Shown piece by piece: positions 35,318 to 46,985 of a DNA stretch of 64,000 nt. The notes beneath the pieces are model-generated. The model had not been told where the DNA came from and made no database searches. It saw nothing but the letters and a program-made list of their open reading frames with translations. The DNA lies in assembly GCA_950295325.1 (NCBI GenBank), contig OX485805.1, positions 55,888,758 to 55,952,757 on the forward strand, written 5' to 3'. The DNA comes from Polytrichum commune (Eukaryota > Streptophyta > Polytrichopsida > Polytrichales > Polytrichaceae). Positions within the stretch are counted from its first letter, which is position 1. Each line of letters begins with the position of its first letter. The position numbers and the translations under genes were made by a program.

Positions 35318-36292
35318 TGTCGCGCACCTCTCCATGAGGAGTGCCCGAAACACCATGGGCACAAGGGGGACCCCGGAGTGACACCCGGGACTTGTGGCGC
35401 CGTTGGTGAGAGGGCCCAAGTGATCCTAGTGTGGGTGAGGGCCCCGGGCGTTGGGAACGCCTCCCACCCACAAAGACTAGAAGGCACAAGGGTAAGGCCA
35501 TGAGCTATGCGTAGCTCATGGCGTGGTGATTCTAGAATGCTTAAGAACACCTCAATCGGAGGTGTGAGCTAGGAGTTATGGCCATTTGAGTGGGGCGCTG
35601 TCCCGGGACAGCGCCCTGGTGCAGCAGTGCCTGGGAGTGACTCCCGGGACTGCCAAGGTTCAAAGAGGCATAACGTCCTCATAACTTGCCCAAATGGGGC
35701 AAGTGAGGAGTCCATCGGCATCTACGTGAAGCGTAGATGAAGATGGAGTGGTTGGTTGTTATGATCAGACATCATACAAGGAAGTTATGATGGTATGAAG
35801 CTGCTGGGGGGTTCTAGGCCCAGCAGCTAAAGGAAAATGTCCACTTGGCCCCAACTCTTGGTAGAGAGACAAGAGGTTGGTTGACGGTGGGGTAGGGGCC
35901 CCGCGTGAAGTCCTAGAGGCTTATATGGGTGAGGTGGTGTGGCCTCACCCACCCGAGGCCGAACGGCACGGCCTCCATGGGCATTGGCCCAATGTGAGGC
36001 CATAGTTGCCTAGTATGGTTCGGGTTGTTGTAGTGTTGCTCCGGCAACGCGATGATCAACATAGGATTGGACTTCCAGGGATGGAAGTCCACATTGGGGA
36101 AATGGGTTACCGATTAAGGGGTGAGTCCCGAAAGCAAAGTAGGAGGGTTGGTTCCCTCCTATGAACTATTGGTCCGGGGTTAGAGGAGCTAACCATTAGC
36201 ATGGCGGTATGCGAAGGGTTAGCCACTCGTAACCTTTGCTAGAATTGAAAATTGGCAAGATGGTCAAGGGGGGGCTAGCAAGGGTTGCGACA
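35318..36292 (+). repeat. TE1 3' LTR
   Basis: 975 bases, same length as the 5' LTR. Three differences were noticed by eye (AGAAGG for AGGAGG, GCTTAAG for GCTCAAG, GTGAAGCG for GTGAAACG). Confidence 0.95.
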
Positions 36293-36645
36293 CCAAGGGA
36301 GAATTTTATTCCTCATCTTCAAAAACTCCTAAGTCCTACCTTCCTACCTCTATTCTGCCTAGCTAATCTAGATGTCATTCTAAGCTAAGAAGAGCGGTGC
36401 TTCTTCTGAGCCGATCCTTCCTTCGAATGACTGCCGAGTCCGCTGACGGCGGATGAGCCTCCTCCCGGCGAGGCCTTCTGGAGCCGTGTGAGCATCCTCC
36501 TCATGTTCGGAGACGGGGCAATCTCATCCTCCGAGTCCGCTGCTCCCTCGGTCCGTGGTGTTCCAGTCCCTGGGGTTCCGGAAACTGTCCCCTTCCGGAT
36601 GCTCCGGACTGGAGAAGGATCGCTTCCGGTACGCTGTTCCGGATT

Positions 36646-38436
36646 CTACCCGCCCGAGATCGAGGTAGTCCGCGGATCCCTGTTGGAGGCCGCCCTTGAG
36701 GGTGGCGAAGGAAAGGGACTAACCATTTGGCAGTCCGGAGGAGACGACGGCGAGGCGTGGGTCATAGGGGCCTTGCCCCTACTCGGAGTTGCCTCTCGAT
36801 CCGAAGTCTGATGCCGGATCGGTGTCCTAGCCCTGTCCAGAGTCCGGGACCGATCCGAGGTCCGCGGAACAGGGGACTGGCCTCGTCCGGATCTAACGGA
36901 CCCGGTACTCTTTCTCCTCACCTGGGAAGAACGGACCCTTTCCGGAGCTCTCCCGGAACTAGCCGGCCGAGAGCCGCCTCCCTGCTGGCTGGGTCCTGCA
37001 GACGTTGGCGGGTTCTGAACCAGAGCGACCTCGCCAACTACCTCGTAGAGGGTTCCGGTTGGTGACCCAGGCGGACCCGGATAGAGTACCCGCCGGGGTG
37101 TTCCGCTTGGCGGAACCACCTTCTGGATTTCCGCTAGGAGATCCTTCATCGTCCGTGAGTACTTCACGAGGATGGGAAGGGTTTGTCTGGCGGAAGCGGG
37201 TTCTCCGGACTCCATCATCCGGTCGTAGAGATGCGCCTTGTTGACGATCTCTGCCGGATGCCCCAACAGCTCCCGGATCCGACTGAAGACCACTGCCTGC
37301 TCCGCGTGGTACTTCCGGATCTCCTCGCTCTTCTGACTTAGCTCCTGAGTCATGGCCGCTACCTGCGCGGTGAGATGGGCGTTCTCCGTCTTGGCCTGCT
37401 CAAGCTCCTTCCTGTCCGCCCTCTTTGCCAATTCCCGGAGAATATTTCCGGGTCCGCAGTCGTCCAGGGCATGGTTCGCCCCTCGGACGATGTGTTCCAG
37501 CCGGTAGTACTGGTTCTGCAGGTCCTCCATCTCCTCCTGGATCCGCTTGAAGGGATTCTCCGGAAAGTCCCAAGCGGATAGATCCACATTCCGCCACGTG
37601 GTCTCCCGGCTGGGTCCGGCTTCCGGATGATGAGGAGGAGGAGGAGGAGAGAGTGGCCTCAAGATGGTTGGCGGCGGGCTTCCGGGTGACGAGGGAGGTG
37701 CTTCCGGAATGATTGGGTCGTTGGAAGTCTCCGTCTCGAGGTCTCCGGCTTCCGGGAGGAGCTTGTAGGTGACCTCGTCCGCCGCTATTGTTAGCAGGTC
37801 TTCCTCCTCTGCCAAGATGCAGTCGAAATGCTGGTAGAGATGCAGAATGAAGGGGGAGAGGAAGGAGGGTTTCCGGCCAATATGGGGGAGGGCCCGCCCT
37901 ACTATTTCCTGGATAATCAGCCCCCAATTCACAGGCCGGACTCCAGACATGGCACCGAACAGGGTGTTAGCCATGGTAAGGCTAATCCGCTTCGGCTTGT
38001 CCGGGTTAAAGATAGGCAGGAGGAACTCTAACACCCTTCGCTCTCTCAGGTTCCGGCAGTTCCCGGGGTGGAAGCCGTCCTTCGGATCCGCGTCCCCTCT
38101 AAATTTTCCGGCGAACAGGCCGTCGCGGCGGCCGGCCCACCCCTCTGCAATCCCCCTAGGAAACCCGTAGACCCTATTCCAAGTATCGGGAGTCCAATTT
38201 TCCGGATCCCTCCTCTTTGTTCCTAGCCACTGATTTCCTCTCTCGAATTTGAATTCTCAGAGGGTATCTTCTGCTCGGAGGTTCCAGGGTTTGGCGAGCA
38301 ACCCCGCGCAGCCCATAACCCGGAGATCTTCCACGAGCTCCTGCAGCTCCCTATCCTCCCTCGGGATCGCAGGGGTGAGGGCTTTGAGCGGAACCGGGAT
38401 GGGTTCCCTCTGATCCTCTTCCCGCGCTTCCGGCAT
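36646..38436 (-). pseudogene. ORF upstream of the gag LTR region, retroelement-associated, unknown
   Basis: One frame runs from ATG 38436 to a stop at 36646, with a single internal TGA at 38257-38259, so about 600 residues were once encoded. The N-terminal part has WTPDTWNRVYGFPRG and MANTLFGAMSGVRPVNW, reminiscent of plant transposon or gag-like domains. The middle has a coiled coil (Leu/Glu/Lys-rich, about 37200-37560), and the C-terminal third is Pro/Ser/Arg-rich and probably disordered. It lies after a TATA box and before the nested TE1. I do not recognise a specific function. Confidence 0.45.
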
Positions 38437-38991
38437 TTTCCTCTCCTTTCTCAATTTCCGGCTCGACTACGGAAACTCTTCCTCTCTCTCTCCTTCGGAT
38501 TCCCTCTCTTCCGTCTAATTGCTACAGAGTCCCGGCAAGCCAACTGCCGGTGACTGGAAAGTGCGGAGTCCCAGCAATCCAACTGCTGGCGGCTCGAAAT
38601 GACGACAAACTCACCACTCGTTCTCTCAACAATTTGCCTTTTGTGAACAGAGAAAAAAAAGTGGGAAGGAGAAGGAAGGGACCCTTAAATATCCTTCCTC
38701 CCTCTTCCTTCCCCTGTTACCGTTTGGTTTAACGGAAAACGGTTGCCAACCGTTTTCCGACGGTTTTCCCCCAACCGTCATAAACCCGTTGTAACCGCCA
38801 CTTCCAGACCGTTGGCTAATCTTAGCGCGACCGTTACTTGGTTCGGACCATGATTAAACGGTCCCCTAATCCAATTTGACGGACCGGTCATAATACTACT
38901 TTTTATCCTTTTTATCGCGCAAGGCGGGTTTAGAATGCCTTATTTCCTAGTACAATTAATTTATCCTAAGAGACCCTATTACTCTCACACA

Positions 38992-39390
38992 AGCAGGGTA
39001 AAATACAGAAAATGAATTCGTATTTCCGTATTTCCGTATTTCCGTCGAATTTGGACTCCCACATGGAGGAGAGGTATTTGAAGGTTAGGTGGTGGGCGAG
39101 GGTGGTGTAATCTTTGGTGTGGGCTGGAATTTGCTTGGCTGTGTGAGGGATCGGTGGGCTGTGTATCCAGGGGTGTCTCAGCTGATTTTGGGTGGGATTG
39201 ACGGCGTTGTGTGGCAGGCTGCTAGTCTCTTGCCTGGGTGTGGGATGGTATTTGTGCATAGCTGCTTTATTTAGGGTGGCTTAGTGTGTTGGATCTCAGC
39301 GTGATTAGTGGTGGTGCTGCTGGGATTTTGTTGTTTTCGATTCGGGGATCCTCTGTGTGTTGAGATTGGTGGTGGATTTGAGTGAGTGGG
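38992..39390. other. G/T-rich host DNA left of TE2
   Basis: No gene recognised. The plus strand is G/T-rich, with GTATTTCC in three tandem copies near 39019. The same composition resumes at 47958 on the other side of TE2, so the two were once continuous. Confidence 0.5.
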
Positions 39391-40362
39391 TGTCGCGCAC
39401 CTCTCCATGAGGAGTGCCCAAAACACCATGGGCACAAGGGGGACCCCGGAGTGACACCCGGGACTTGTAGCGCCGTTGGTGAGAGGGCCCAAGTGATCCT
39501 AGTGTGGGTGAGGGCCCCGGGCGTTGGGAACGCCTCCCACCCACGGAGACTAGGAGGCACAAGGGTAAGGCCATGAGCTATGCGTAGCTCATGGCGTGGT
39601 GATTCTAGAATGCTCAAGAACACCTCAATCAGAGGTGTGAGCTAGGAGTTATGGCCATTTGAGTGGGGCGCTGTCCCGGGACAGCGCCCTGGTACAGCAG
39701 TGCCTGGGAGTGATTCCCGGGACTGCCAAGGTTCAAACAGGCATAACTTCCTCACCACTTGCCCGAATGGGGCAGGTGAGGAGTCCATCGGCATCTACGT
39801 AAAGCGTAGATGAAGATGGAGTGGTCAAGTGTTAGCATCAGACATCATACAAGGAAGTTATGATGGTCTGAAGCTGTGGGGGCTTCTAGGCCCAGCGGCT
39901 AAGGGAAAATGTCCACTTGGCCCCAACTCTTGGTAGAGAGACAAGAGGTTGGTTGACGGTGGGGTAGGGGCCCCTCGTAGAGTCCTAGAGGCTTATATGG
40001 GTGAGGTGGTGTGGCCTCACCCACCCGAGGCCGAACGGCAAGGCCTCCATGGGCTTTGGCCTATTGTGAGGCCATAGTTGCCTAGTATGGTTCGGGTTGT
40101 TGTAGTGTTGCTCCGGCAACGCGATGATCAACATAGGATTGGACTTCCATGGATGGAAGTCCACATTGGGGAAATGGGTTACCGATTAAGGGGTGAGTCC
40201 CGAAAGCAAAGTAGGAGGGTTGGTTCCCTCCTATGAACTATTGGTCCGGGGTAAGAGGAGCTAACCATTAGCATGGCGGAATGCGAAGGGTTAGCGACTC
40301 GTAACCTTTGCTAGAATTGAAAATTGGCAAGATTATTAAGGGACCTAGCAAGGGTTGCGACA
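39391..40362 (+). repeat. TE2 5' LTR
   Basis: 972 bases, TGTCGCGC to GCGACA. Subfamily differs from TE1 at several fixed positions (for example TACAGCAG, CCCGAATGGGGCAGG, GATTATTAAGGG near the end). Confidence 0.95.
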
Positions 40363-40364
40363 CT

Positions 40365-40384
40365 TGGTATCAGAGCAGGGTTCC
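40365..40384 (+). other. TE2 primer binding site (initiator tRNA-Met)
   Basis: TGGTATCAGAGC two bases after the LTR, identical to TE1. Confidence 0.9.
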
Positions 40385-40413
40385 AAGTTTTGAGCTCGCA
40401 CTTTGAGGGAAAC

Positions 40414-41813
40414 ATGGCTATCAAAAATGCGGGTTATGATGGTGAGCCCGGGGTTTCCAAAAGGTTGTGAGGCTCAAATTGGAACAAGGATCATGTGCAA
40501 GTGGAATTTGACCATACCATTGGTTCTAATGACAATGGTGGGCATGAGGGTGGATTTGGTAAGGAAAATGGAGGAGTGCTTTGAAAAGGGCTCCCGCAAA
40601 CCTCAAAAAAACATTTGGGGCCTAGAATACCGAATGCACCCAAAACCTTGGAGGGTATTAATGTTGGATTGAAATTCAATTCGAGATGCTTCGAAGGTTC
40701 GGATGTTGAAATGAACTTGGTGCTAATTAGGCACCCATGGCCTCTTAAGGCCTATGTGCGCTATTCAAATGCACAAATGAAGGATACACCTAAAACGGAC
40801 GAGCTTTCTAAGAAATGCATCGTTTTAGGTGGGGTTTTAAAAGCGGGTGGTGGATGCCTTGTTTAAGTCCCCAAGGCTTCTTGAGGACATGGTGGGGACC
40901 ATCAAGTTTGCAAGAGCATTGAAGCCGATGGTCCCAAAGAGAAGTTTGGCGGCGCATCACCACAAGTGGCTTTAGCCAAAGTAGGTCCCAAAGAAATGAG
41001 TGCAAATTGTTTGGTCCATTTTACTTAGGCAAAACATGTTGGTGCCGCAGATGGAATGTTGAAAGGTGGCTTTATGCTTCCAAAGCAAATCATACTTGTG
41101 CCGCGGACAGAATGTTGGGAGGTGGGTTTGTCCTACCAAGGCAATTCATGTTCGTGCCGCGGACGGAGTGTGGGAAGGTGGCTTTGTGCTACCAAGGCAA
41201 AACATGTTTGTTTTGCGGACAAACTATTAGAAATTGGTTTTGTGGCACCAAACCAATTTGTCCCGCGCACGAAATGTTTGAAGTTGGCTTTGCGGACCAA
41301 GCCAAGCCAAGTTGCGGAGGACCAAATGTAAGACGATGGCATTGTGGCCAAGGCTAGTAGCCTTAAGCCGAGGCCAAGTCTTTTGTACCTTGAGGCTCAA
41401 ATGAATGGGAGATATGTCTCATGAGTTGACAAAGAGGCAATGGACTCTTTCATGAGCCCAAAACTCACAAGGGAGTTGGGGCTTGCCAATTGATAGAGCG
41501 GGCAAGCCCACCAAGGTGCGGTTTGGAAAGGGCGAACCGCATGAAACAAAGGAGGCCGCGATACATGTAACCTTTCAATGTGGGACATTGGATTTTTGTC
41601 AAAATTTCACACCAAGTGAAATAGATGAAATGCATGTCATTGTGAAGGCCGCCTTCTTTGAAACTCACATGATAGATGTGAGGTGCAAGCCGGGTGTTTG
41701 CAATGCATTATGATGTGTCATAATAGCAAAGAATTGAAGTTCAAATTGACAAGGACTCCTATGGTAGGAGGACCCAAGTTGAATTTGGTCTTAATGGACC
41801 AAATGCAAAATAT
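40414..41813 (+). pseudogene. TE2 gag/protease remnant
   Basis: The ATG at 40414 opens the same short broken frame as in TE1. At 41041-41330 a unit of about 56 bases recurs about five times (variants of TGCCGCGGACGGA...AGGTGGCTTTGTGCTACCAAGGCAA). The words CGR, a damaged GH position, and ALCYQGK suggest tandem copies of a decayed CCHC zinc knuckle; this is uncertain. Protease-linker sequence VRFGKGEPHETKEAA follows at about 41515. Confidence 0.55.
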
Positions 41814-42186
41814 AAACATAATTGTCGTGGTTCAATTGGAGCAACTCCAAAGAACGTATGGGGAGGCGAGGAAAGATGGGCCTCCCCCAAATCACATTGG
41901 TGGGATGTTGGTGAGATACAAGGATGTATTCACCAATGTGTTGCCCAAAAACATTACCGCCAAGGAGTGAAAAATAACTTTGCTCAACGAGAGATTGAGT
42001 TCTTGAGGTATGTGGTGACAAAGGACGTTGGTGGATGAACATGAAGAATGTCAAAGCAATCCAAAAGGAGAATTGGCCCTTCATTCAACAAGGGCTTAGG
42101 TCATTTGTTGGCCTAGCCAACTACTACCACCACTTCATTCAAGAGTTTTTGAAGGTTGCTAGGACCTTAATCAACTTATTGAGGAA

Positions 42187-42840
42187 AATGGCTATCCCAA
42201 GAGTGGGATGAGCCTTGTCACCAAGCCTTTGGGAAGCTCAAGAGCAAGTTCTCTTCACAAGATGTGGTTAAGTTTCCGGGTTTTCATAAGCATTTTGAGG
42301 TGCACATGGAGACGAAGGACTTTATCATTGGCGGATGTTGATCCAAGATGGATGACCATTGCTTATGAGAGCATTAAGCTTCATGGTTGTCGAACCTTGT
42401 CCGGCTTGTACAAGAAATGGCTATCCCAAGAGTGGGATGAGCCGTGCCACCAAGCCATTGGGGAGCTTAAGACGAAGTTCTCTTCGCCGCCCGTGCTCAA
42501 GTTCGCGGAGTTTGACATACCTTTTAAGGTGCATACGGGGGCGAGGGACTTTATTTGGCGGATGTTGATGTAAAAAAAAAACAGCCATTGCATATGGGAG
42601 CATGAAGCTCGATGGTTGTCCGACTTGTGAAAGAAATGGCTATCCCAAGAGTGGGACTAGCCTTGTCACCAAGTCTTTGGGGAGCTTAAGAGCAAATTCT
42701 CTTCGCCGCCCGTGCTCAAGTTCGTGGAGTTTGACAAACCTTTTGAGGTGCTTACGGGGGTGAGTAACTTTGCCAATGATGGATTGTTAATGTAAGATGG
42801 ATGGCCTTTGCATATGGGGGCTTGAGGCTCGATGGTTGTC
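42187..42840 (+). repeat. Three tandem RT/RNase H junction copies in TE2
   Basis: Units start at about 42187, 42416 and 42635. The first carries the variant SSQDVVKF, as does TE1 unit 1, so copies can be matched between elements and TE1 has one unit more. Confidence 0.85.
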
Positions 42841-44610
42841 AAAGAAGACAACCAACTCATGACAAAGAATTTCTTTGCCGTAGTGCATTGCTTGAAGATG
42901 TGGCGACATTATTTGGGGTCGCACAAAGCAAAGGTCTACATGGACAATGTGTCCTAAAAGTATTTTAACATATACAAGCGCAAGTGAGCGCCAACTCATT
43001 GCGGTGGCATGATAGTTTGGCGCTTACGAAGGTGGATTTGGTCCACAAACCGGACCGTGGAAATGTGGTGCCGGATGCGCTAAGTAGACGGGAAGAGTTC
43101 CAAGCAATGAGAACCATCCAAACCTTGTGGCTAATGTGTGCCGGCAAATGAAACTTGTGATGCAAGATACGGGAGGGATAAATTAACTACCCCAAAGCAC
43201 AAAAGCTTTTAGGTGAGCTTCGCAAGAGCAAGGTGCTCAAAGAGGTTAAGTTGGTGGACGGATTGTTCAAGTGCAAGCAAAGTTGGGTGTATGTGCCACA
43301 AGGCAAGTAGAGGCTATCGGTTTTGAAGGAGGAATTTGATAGTCCTATGCCGGCCTTAGAGGAGAAAGAAAAAAATCGCCATAGAATGGTATCATGGAGG
43401 TACCATTGGCGGTGCATAAAGGAAGATATAGCCCACTTTGTGAAGGCTTGAATCAAAGTGCCAAGTGAACTGAGCCTCTTACCAAAAGCAAGGCGGTTTC
43501 TTGCAACCGTTGCCTATCCCGTCGGCGCCATGGCATAGTATGTGCATGGACTTGATCACAAGTTTGCCGGAGTCACATGGGTATGATGCCATCTTGTTGA
43601 TGGTAGAGCGGTTTGCCAAGTTGGCACACATGATGCCGATTGTGGGAACCGCCACCGCGTTGGAGACCGCATAGCCTTTTCTCAAAGGATGGTTGAGGCA
43701 TCACGGGTTGCCACAAGTGATTGTGTGGGATCAAGATCCAAAGTTCACAAGTGCATTTTCAATGCATTTCTCTAAGGAGGTCGGAATGAAAGTAAGGTTT
43801 AGCACGGCCTTGCATTCCCAAATGAATGGGAAAGCGGAGCATGTGAATGGAGTCTTGAAGCAATACTTGAGGAACTTGGTGGGGGCGGACCAAGGAGATT
43901 GGGCGGACTATGTGGGTCGAGCGGAGTGTAATTGCAATGTAGCCACGCACTTGGCTACCAAGGGGTGGTCTTTCGTGGTGGCTTATGGAGTGGATGCGCT
44001 CCAACCTATTAACCTAGCTCTCGAGGGGGCACATTCAACACTAGAGTTCAACCAAGATGGTGAGGACTTGGCCAAGGATGGTAAACAAGTCTTGGAGATG
44101 ACCAAGTTGTTGGTGGAGAAAGCCCGAAGGTGCTACGGAGTGCTAGTAAATGCCGGAAGACGCGAAGTGGAGAATGAGGTGGGCCAAAAGGTGTTGTTGA
44201 ATGTGAACAACTTCACTTAGCCGGAAGGCCTCGCTCCAAAAGTTCATGTCCAAAATTGGAGCTTCGTTTTCCATTGTGGAACAAGTGTTCAAGGACATGT
44301 ATAAGTTGGAATTACCGCCGGAGATCAAAGTGCATCCGACATTTCATGTCTCATTACGAAAGTCATTTTAGGACGACACCTTGTGGCCCGATCACAAGCA
44401 AGTGATTAGGCCACCTCCCGACCTTGTGGAGGTCATTTGGAACATGAGGTAAGAGGGCATCCTCAAGTGTAGGAAGCCCAAGTGAAAAGGAAAGAAAAAG
44501 TACAAAGGAATACTTGGTGAAATGGTGAGGATACCATGAGAAAGAAACCGCTTGGGTGGCGGCAAGAGACATGGTCAACACCAATGAAGTGGTGAAGCAC
44601 TTTGAAGAAA
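42841..44610 (+). pseudogene. TE2 RNase H end, integrase and chromodomain remnants
   Basis: Layout as in TE1. Integrase is open at 43693-44220 (WDQDPKFTS, NGKAEHVNG with the E kept), preceded by the shared TAG at 43672-43674. The chromodomain at about 44498-44607 has the shared TGA (44526-44528) between EYLVKW-like and GYHEKETAWVAARDMV. No RT core is present. Confidence 0.8.
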
Positions 44611-45063
44611 CTAAGGCTAGACATTCCAATAAAAAGAAGCGTAGGCATTGATGAGGACATCAATCTCCTTTAGTGGGGGAGAGACTCTAGTAGCAAACAT
44701 AGCTTCGAGGTTAATTGCTCCACAACATGCACTTGTTCTTTGGCTTGAGGGAATAAAGTCCAAACTTTAGTGGTGCAAAGAAAAAAGTATGAGATGAGGT
44801 CCTAGTCTTGTACTTGTGCTTGGTTAATGGAAGAGGGGGAATAGACATGCCAAACTAGGTTGGGTAAGCCGAGTAATTGGGGCCATGGCTTGGAGGGGCC
44901 TTGGATAAAACCAAGAAACTTCTTAGTTGTGGGCTTGTCCGGGCGGGGACAAGGTGATGGCGCGTGCTTATAAAAGTGCTACCCGCGAGCTAACGAGAGT
45001 TGGCGCATGGGAGTCATGAACCCATGTCTCGAAAGAGCAAAGTGGGAACCGAGTCGGGCGGGA

Positions 45064-46589
45064 CTTGGTGTGAGGCCAAACCCCCCACCCTTAAGCGTCC
45101 GTAGTCCGAGTAGTGGGTTTGGGCTCACATTCCTCCGCGGTATTGGATTTGGACTTGGATGAGTCCATAGTGCAAGGTTCACCCTTCAAGTGGTCTTGGA
45201 TTTAACTAGCTCCTTCATAAACCCAGCTCCTTCATAAACCCAGCTTCTTAGCTTCTAACTAAACAAACCCAGCTCCTTCATAAACCCAGCTCCTTCATAA
45301 ACCCAGCTCTTTACTTTCTAACTAAACAAACCCAGCTCCTTCATAAACCCAGCTCCTTCATGAACCCACAACTTTGTAGTTGTAATCCCCAACTACCTCA
45401 CTAATTATTCAAGCCCTTAACTAATCTTCCTACCTAATTTCCCTAATTCTACTAACAACCCCTTTCTAATCACACAATTCTTCTCTAATCCTAAAATCCT
45501 AAAATCCTAGAGAGGAGAGGGGGAGAGAGAATTTCCTAACTTCACTAAGACTAACTAATCCACACAAGTATATTTTTGCACTCATCACAACATCAAGTGC
45601 TCAACTCTTAAACATGGAACTTGCAACCACGTGTATTCAAAACATGAACTTAAAGTACCACAAATTGGAATCATGAATTAACTTTAAAATCCTTCACGTC
45701 AACACTAATTCTACCAAGAGGTCAAGCCCTCTTCAAGGCTAACAAGCCTTGGCTCTCAAACTAAAAACTAAGCACACACATGTGCTCCAATATGGCTTCC
45801 CACACCCACACTTATAACTCGTGGGGTGCCTTGGAGCACAAAGGAAAGAGAGGATGAGTGAGGGAAGAATGAGGGATTATATAGTAAGCTTGAGGGGATG
45901 AGCACCCTCAAGGCTCACGATAAGCCCTTGAGATTTCCTCCTACTTAGTAGGCGCCAATCCTATCTTCTAAGTCTTCCTCCCTCAAATGATCAACAAGGA
46001 TCCTAATTCGAACATTTAACTAGCCTTGGCTTTCTACCTACCACACTTTACCAAACTTGGGATGCTTCAACCCAAACTTAGCCTCCTTCGCTTTCCGCCG
46101 CCATAACTTTCTCCCCTTACTTTCCCAAATCGTCGCTCACCACTTAATTCAAACCACGATGCTTAACTCGTGATTTGATTGGTGCTTTGAGAATTTGCTT
46201 ATCCTCCACCTTGCATTCTTCCTTGGGCCTTCCCCATTAAGTGGCCATGATGAGGTGGTCCACTTGTGCGCTCCATGTGATCCTCCATTCATCCCAATTC
46301 GAATGCACTTGCCTCTTGAGTCACTTTGGTTGTCTCCATCCATTTGTACTAGCCTACTCACTAACTACTCAATCCAAGTTCTCCTTACCTATCCTCATTC
46401 ACTCAAATCCTTCCGAAGGTAAAAACACAATAACAACTCACATCCTAGCCTCTTACAACATGGTACTTCTAAGACTAACATTTCACTCTTTTTATATTTT
46501 TGTGAAGTAACATGCTACTTCAAAGTGCATCAACTAACGTTTCAAGGGTCTAAGACTAAATGTGGGCACCCTTTTGGGCTCACACTTGG
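45064..46589. mobile_element. Solo LTR nested in TE2, CTTGG target duplication
   Basis: A 1516-base segment, TGTGAGGCCAAA ... TTTGGGCTCACA (45069-46584), is flanked by CTTGG on both sides. TE1 has the uninterrupted site at 34917-34921. The ends are a 12-base imperfect inverted repeat. No internal genes are present, so a solo LTR is the best reading. Minus-strand and plus-strand frames within it (for example 46149-46361) have no recognisable content. Confidence 0.9.
45205..45370. repeat. Tandem AGCTCCTTCATAAACCC repeat in the solo LTR
   Basis: A 17-base unit occurs in pairs, and the pairs are separated by a T/A-rich spacer (CTTTCTAACTAAACAAACCC), giving a two-level repeat of about 68 bases. 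The AAACCC words look telomere-like but are not in a TTTAGGG array. Confidence 0.85.
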
Positions 46590-46985
46590 CATCACCCCCG
46601 TGCGATCGAGGCGTGGCTTAACAATGGAAAGCCATCTCGGAGTTGCAACCGAGACAACTTAGTGGAAGCGTTGAGGTCTCGCCTAGATGTGTCACGTTAG
46701 GCTAGTGGAGCCTAACGGGGGAGGCCCCAAAGGAGGGGCAACCCAAGTGAGTCCCAAAGTAGGTGGGTCTAGTGTAGGTTAGATCCTTGGATAAGAGATC
46801 CAAGGTCGCTAACGGACCACCTAGGAACGACACCTTTGGGACTATGCCAAATTTGAAGATACATTGTGGGGGTCGCGCCCTAAGGTAAACACAATGCCGC
46901 ACCATAGAGGATGGCAACTTGAGAATTGGTGTGCCGACTACGAGTATAGTCGATGAGGGCATCGACTCCGTTTGGTGGGGGTGAG

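Larger units (their letters stand above)
29152..36292 (+). mobile_element. TE1: Ty3/gypsy chromodomain retrotransposon, defective
   Basis: A 7141-base element with 975-base LTRs (29152-30126, 35318-36292), an initiator tRNA-Met primer site, a polypurine tract, and remnants of protease, RNase H, integrase and chromodomain in that order. This order and the C-terminal chromodomain define chromoviruses within Ty3/gypsy. CCAA stands on both sides (29148-29151, 36293-36296), a four-base target duplication or a damaged five-base one. By eye the LTRs differ at about three positions, so insertion was recent, yet the internal frames are riddled with stops and the RT core is missing. It lies inside the older TCCGGA-rich element. 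Confidence 0.92.
27857..38991 (-). mobile_element. Proposed 4-kb LTR of the older element, split by TE1
   Basis: Read on the minus strand, the sequence from TGTGTGAGAG (38991) to TTCCCACA (27857), minus TE1, is about 4 kb with TG...CA ends and leads directly into the primer site and gag. It contains a TATA-like ATATTTAAGG (38692-38683) followed by a leader and a long ORF, and a polyadenylation signal AATAAA at 28957-28952. Both halves are rich in the palindrome TCCGGA, confirming that they were once continuous. Whether all of it is one LTR, or an LTR next to the 3' end of another copy, cannot be told without a second LTR. Confidence 0.4.

Noticed and set aside
35034-35501. Repeated minus-strand frames over the LTRs (also near 23.5, 29.2, 39.4 and 47 kb)
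   Set aside because: They recur only because the LTR sequence is repeated, and they run opposite to element transcription; no protein features.
45205-45370. AAACCC-containing repeats as interstitial telomere
   Set aside because: The period is 17 bases with a different unit; no TTTAGGG/CCCTAAA array is present.
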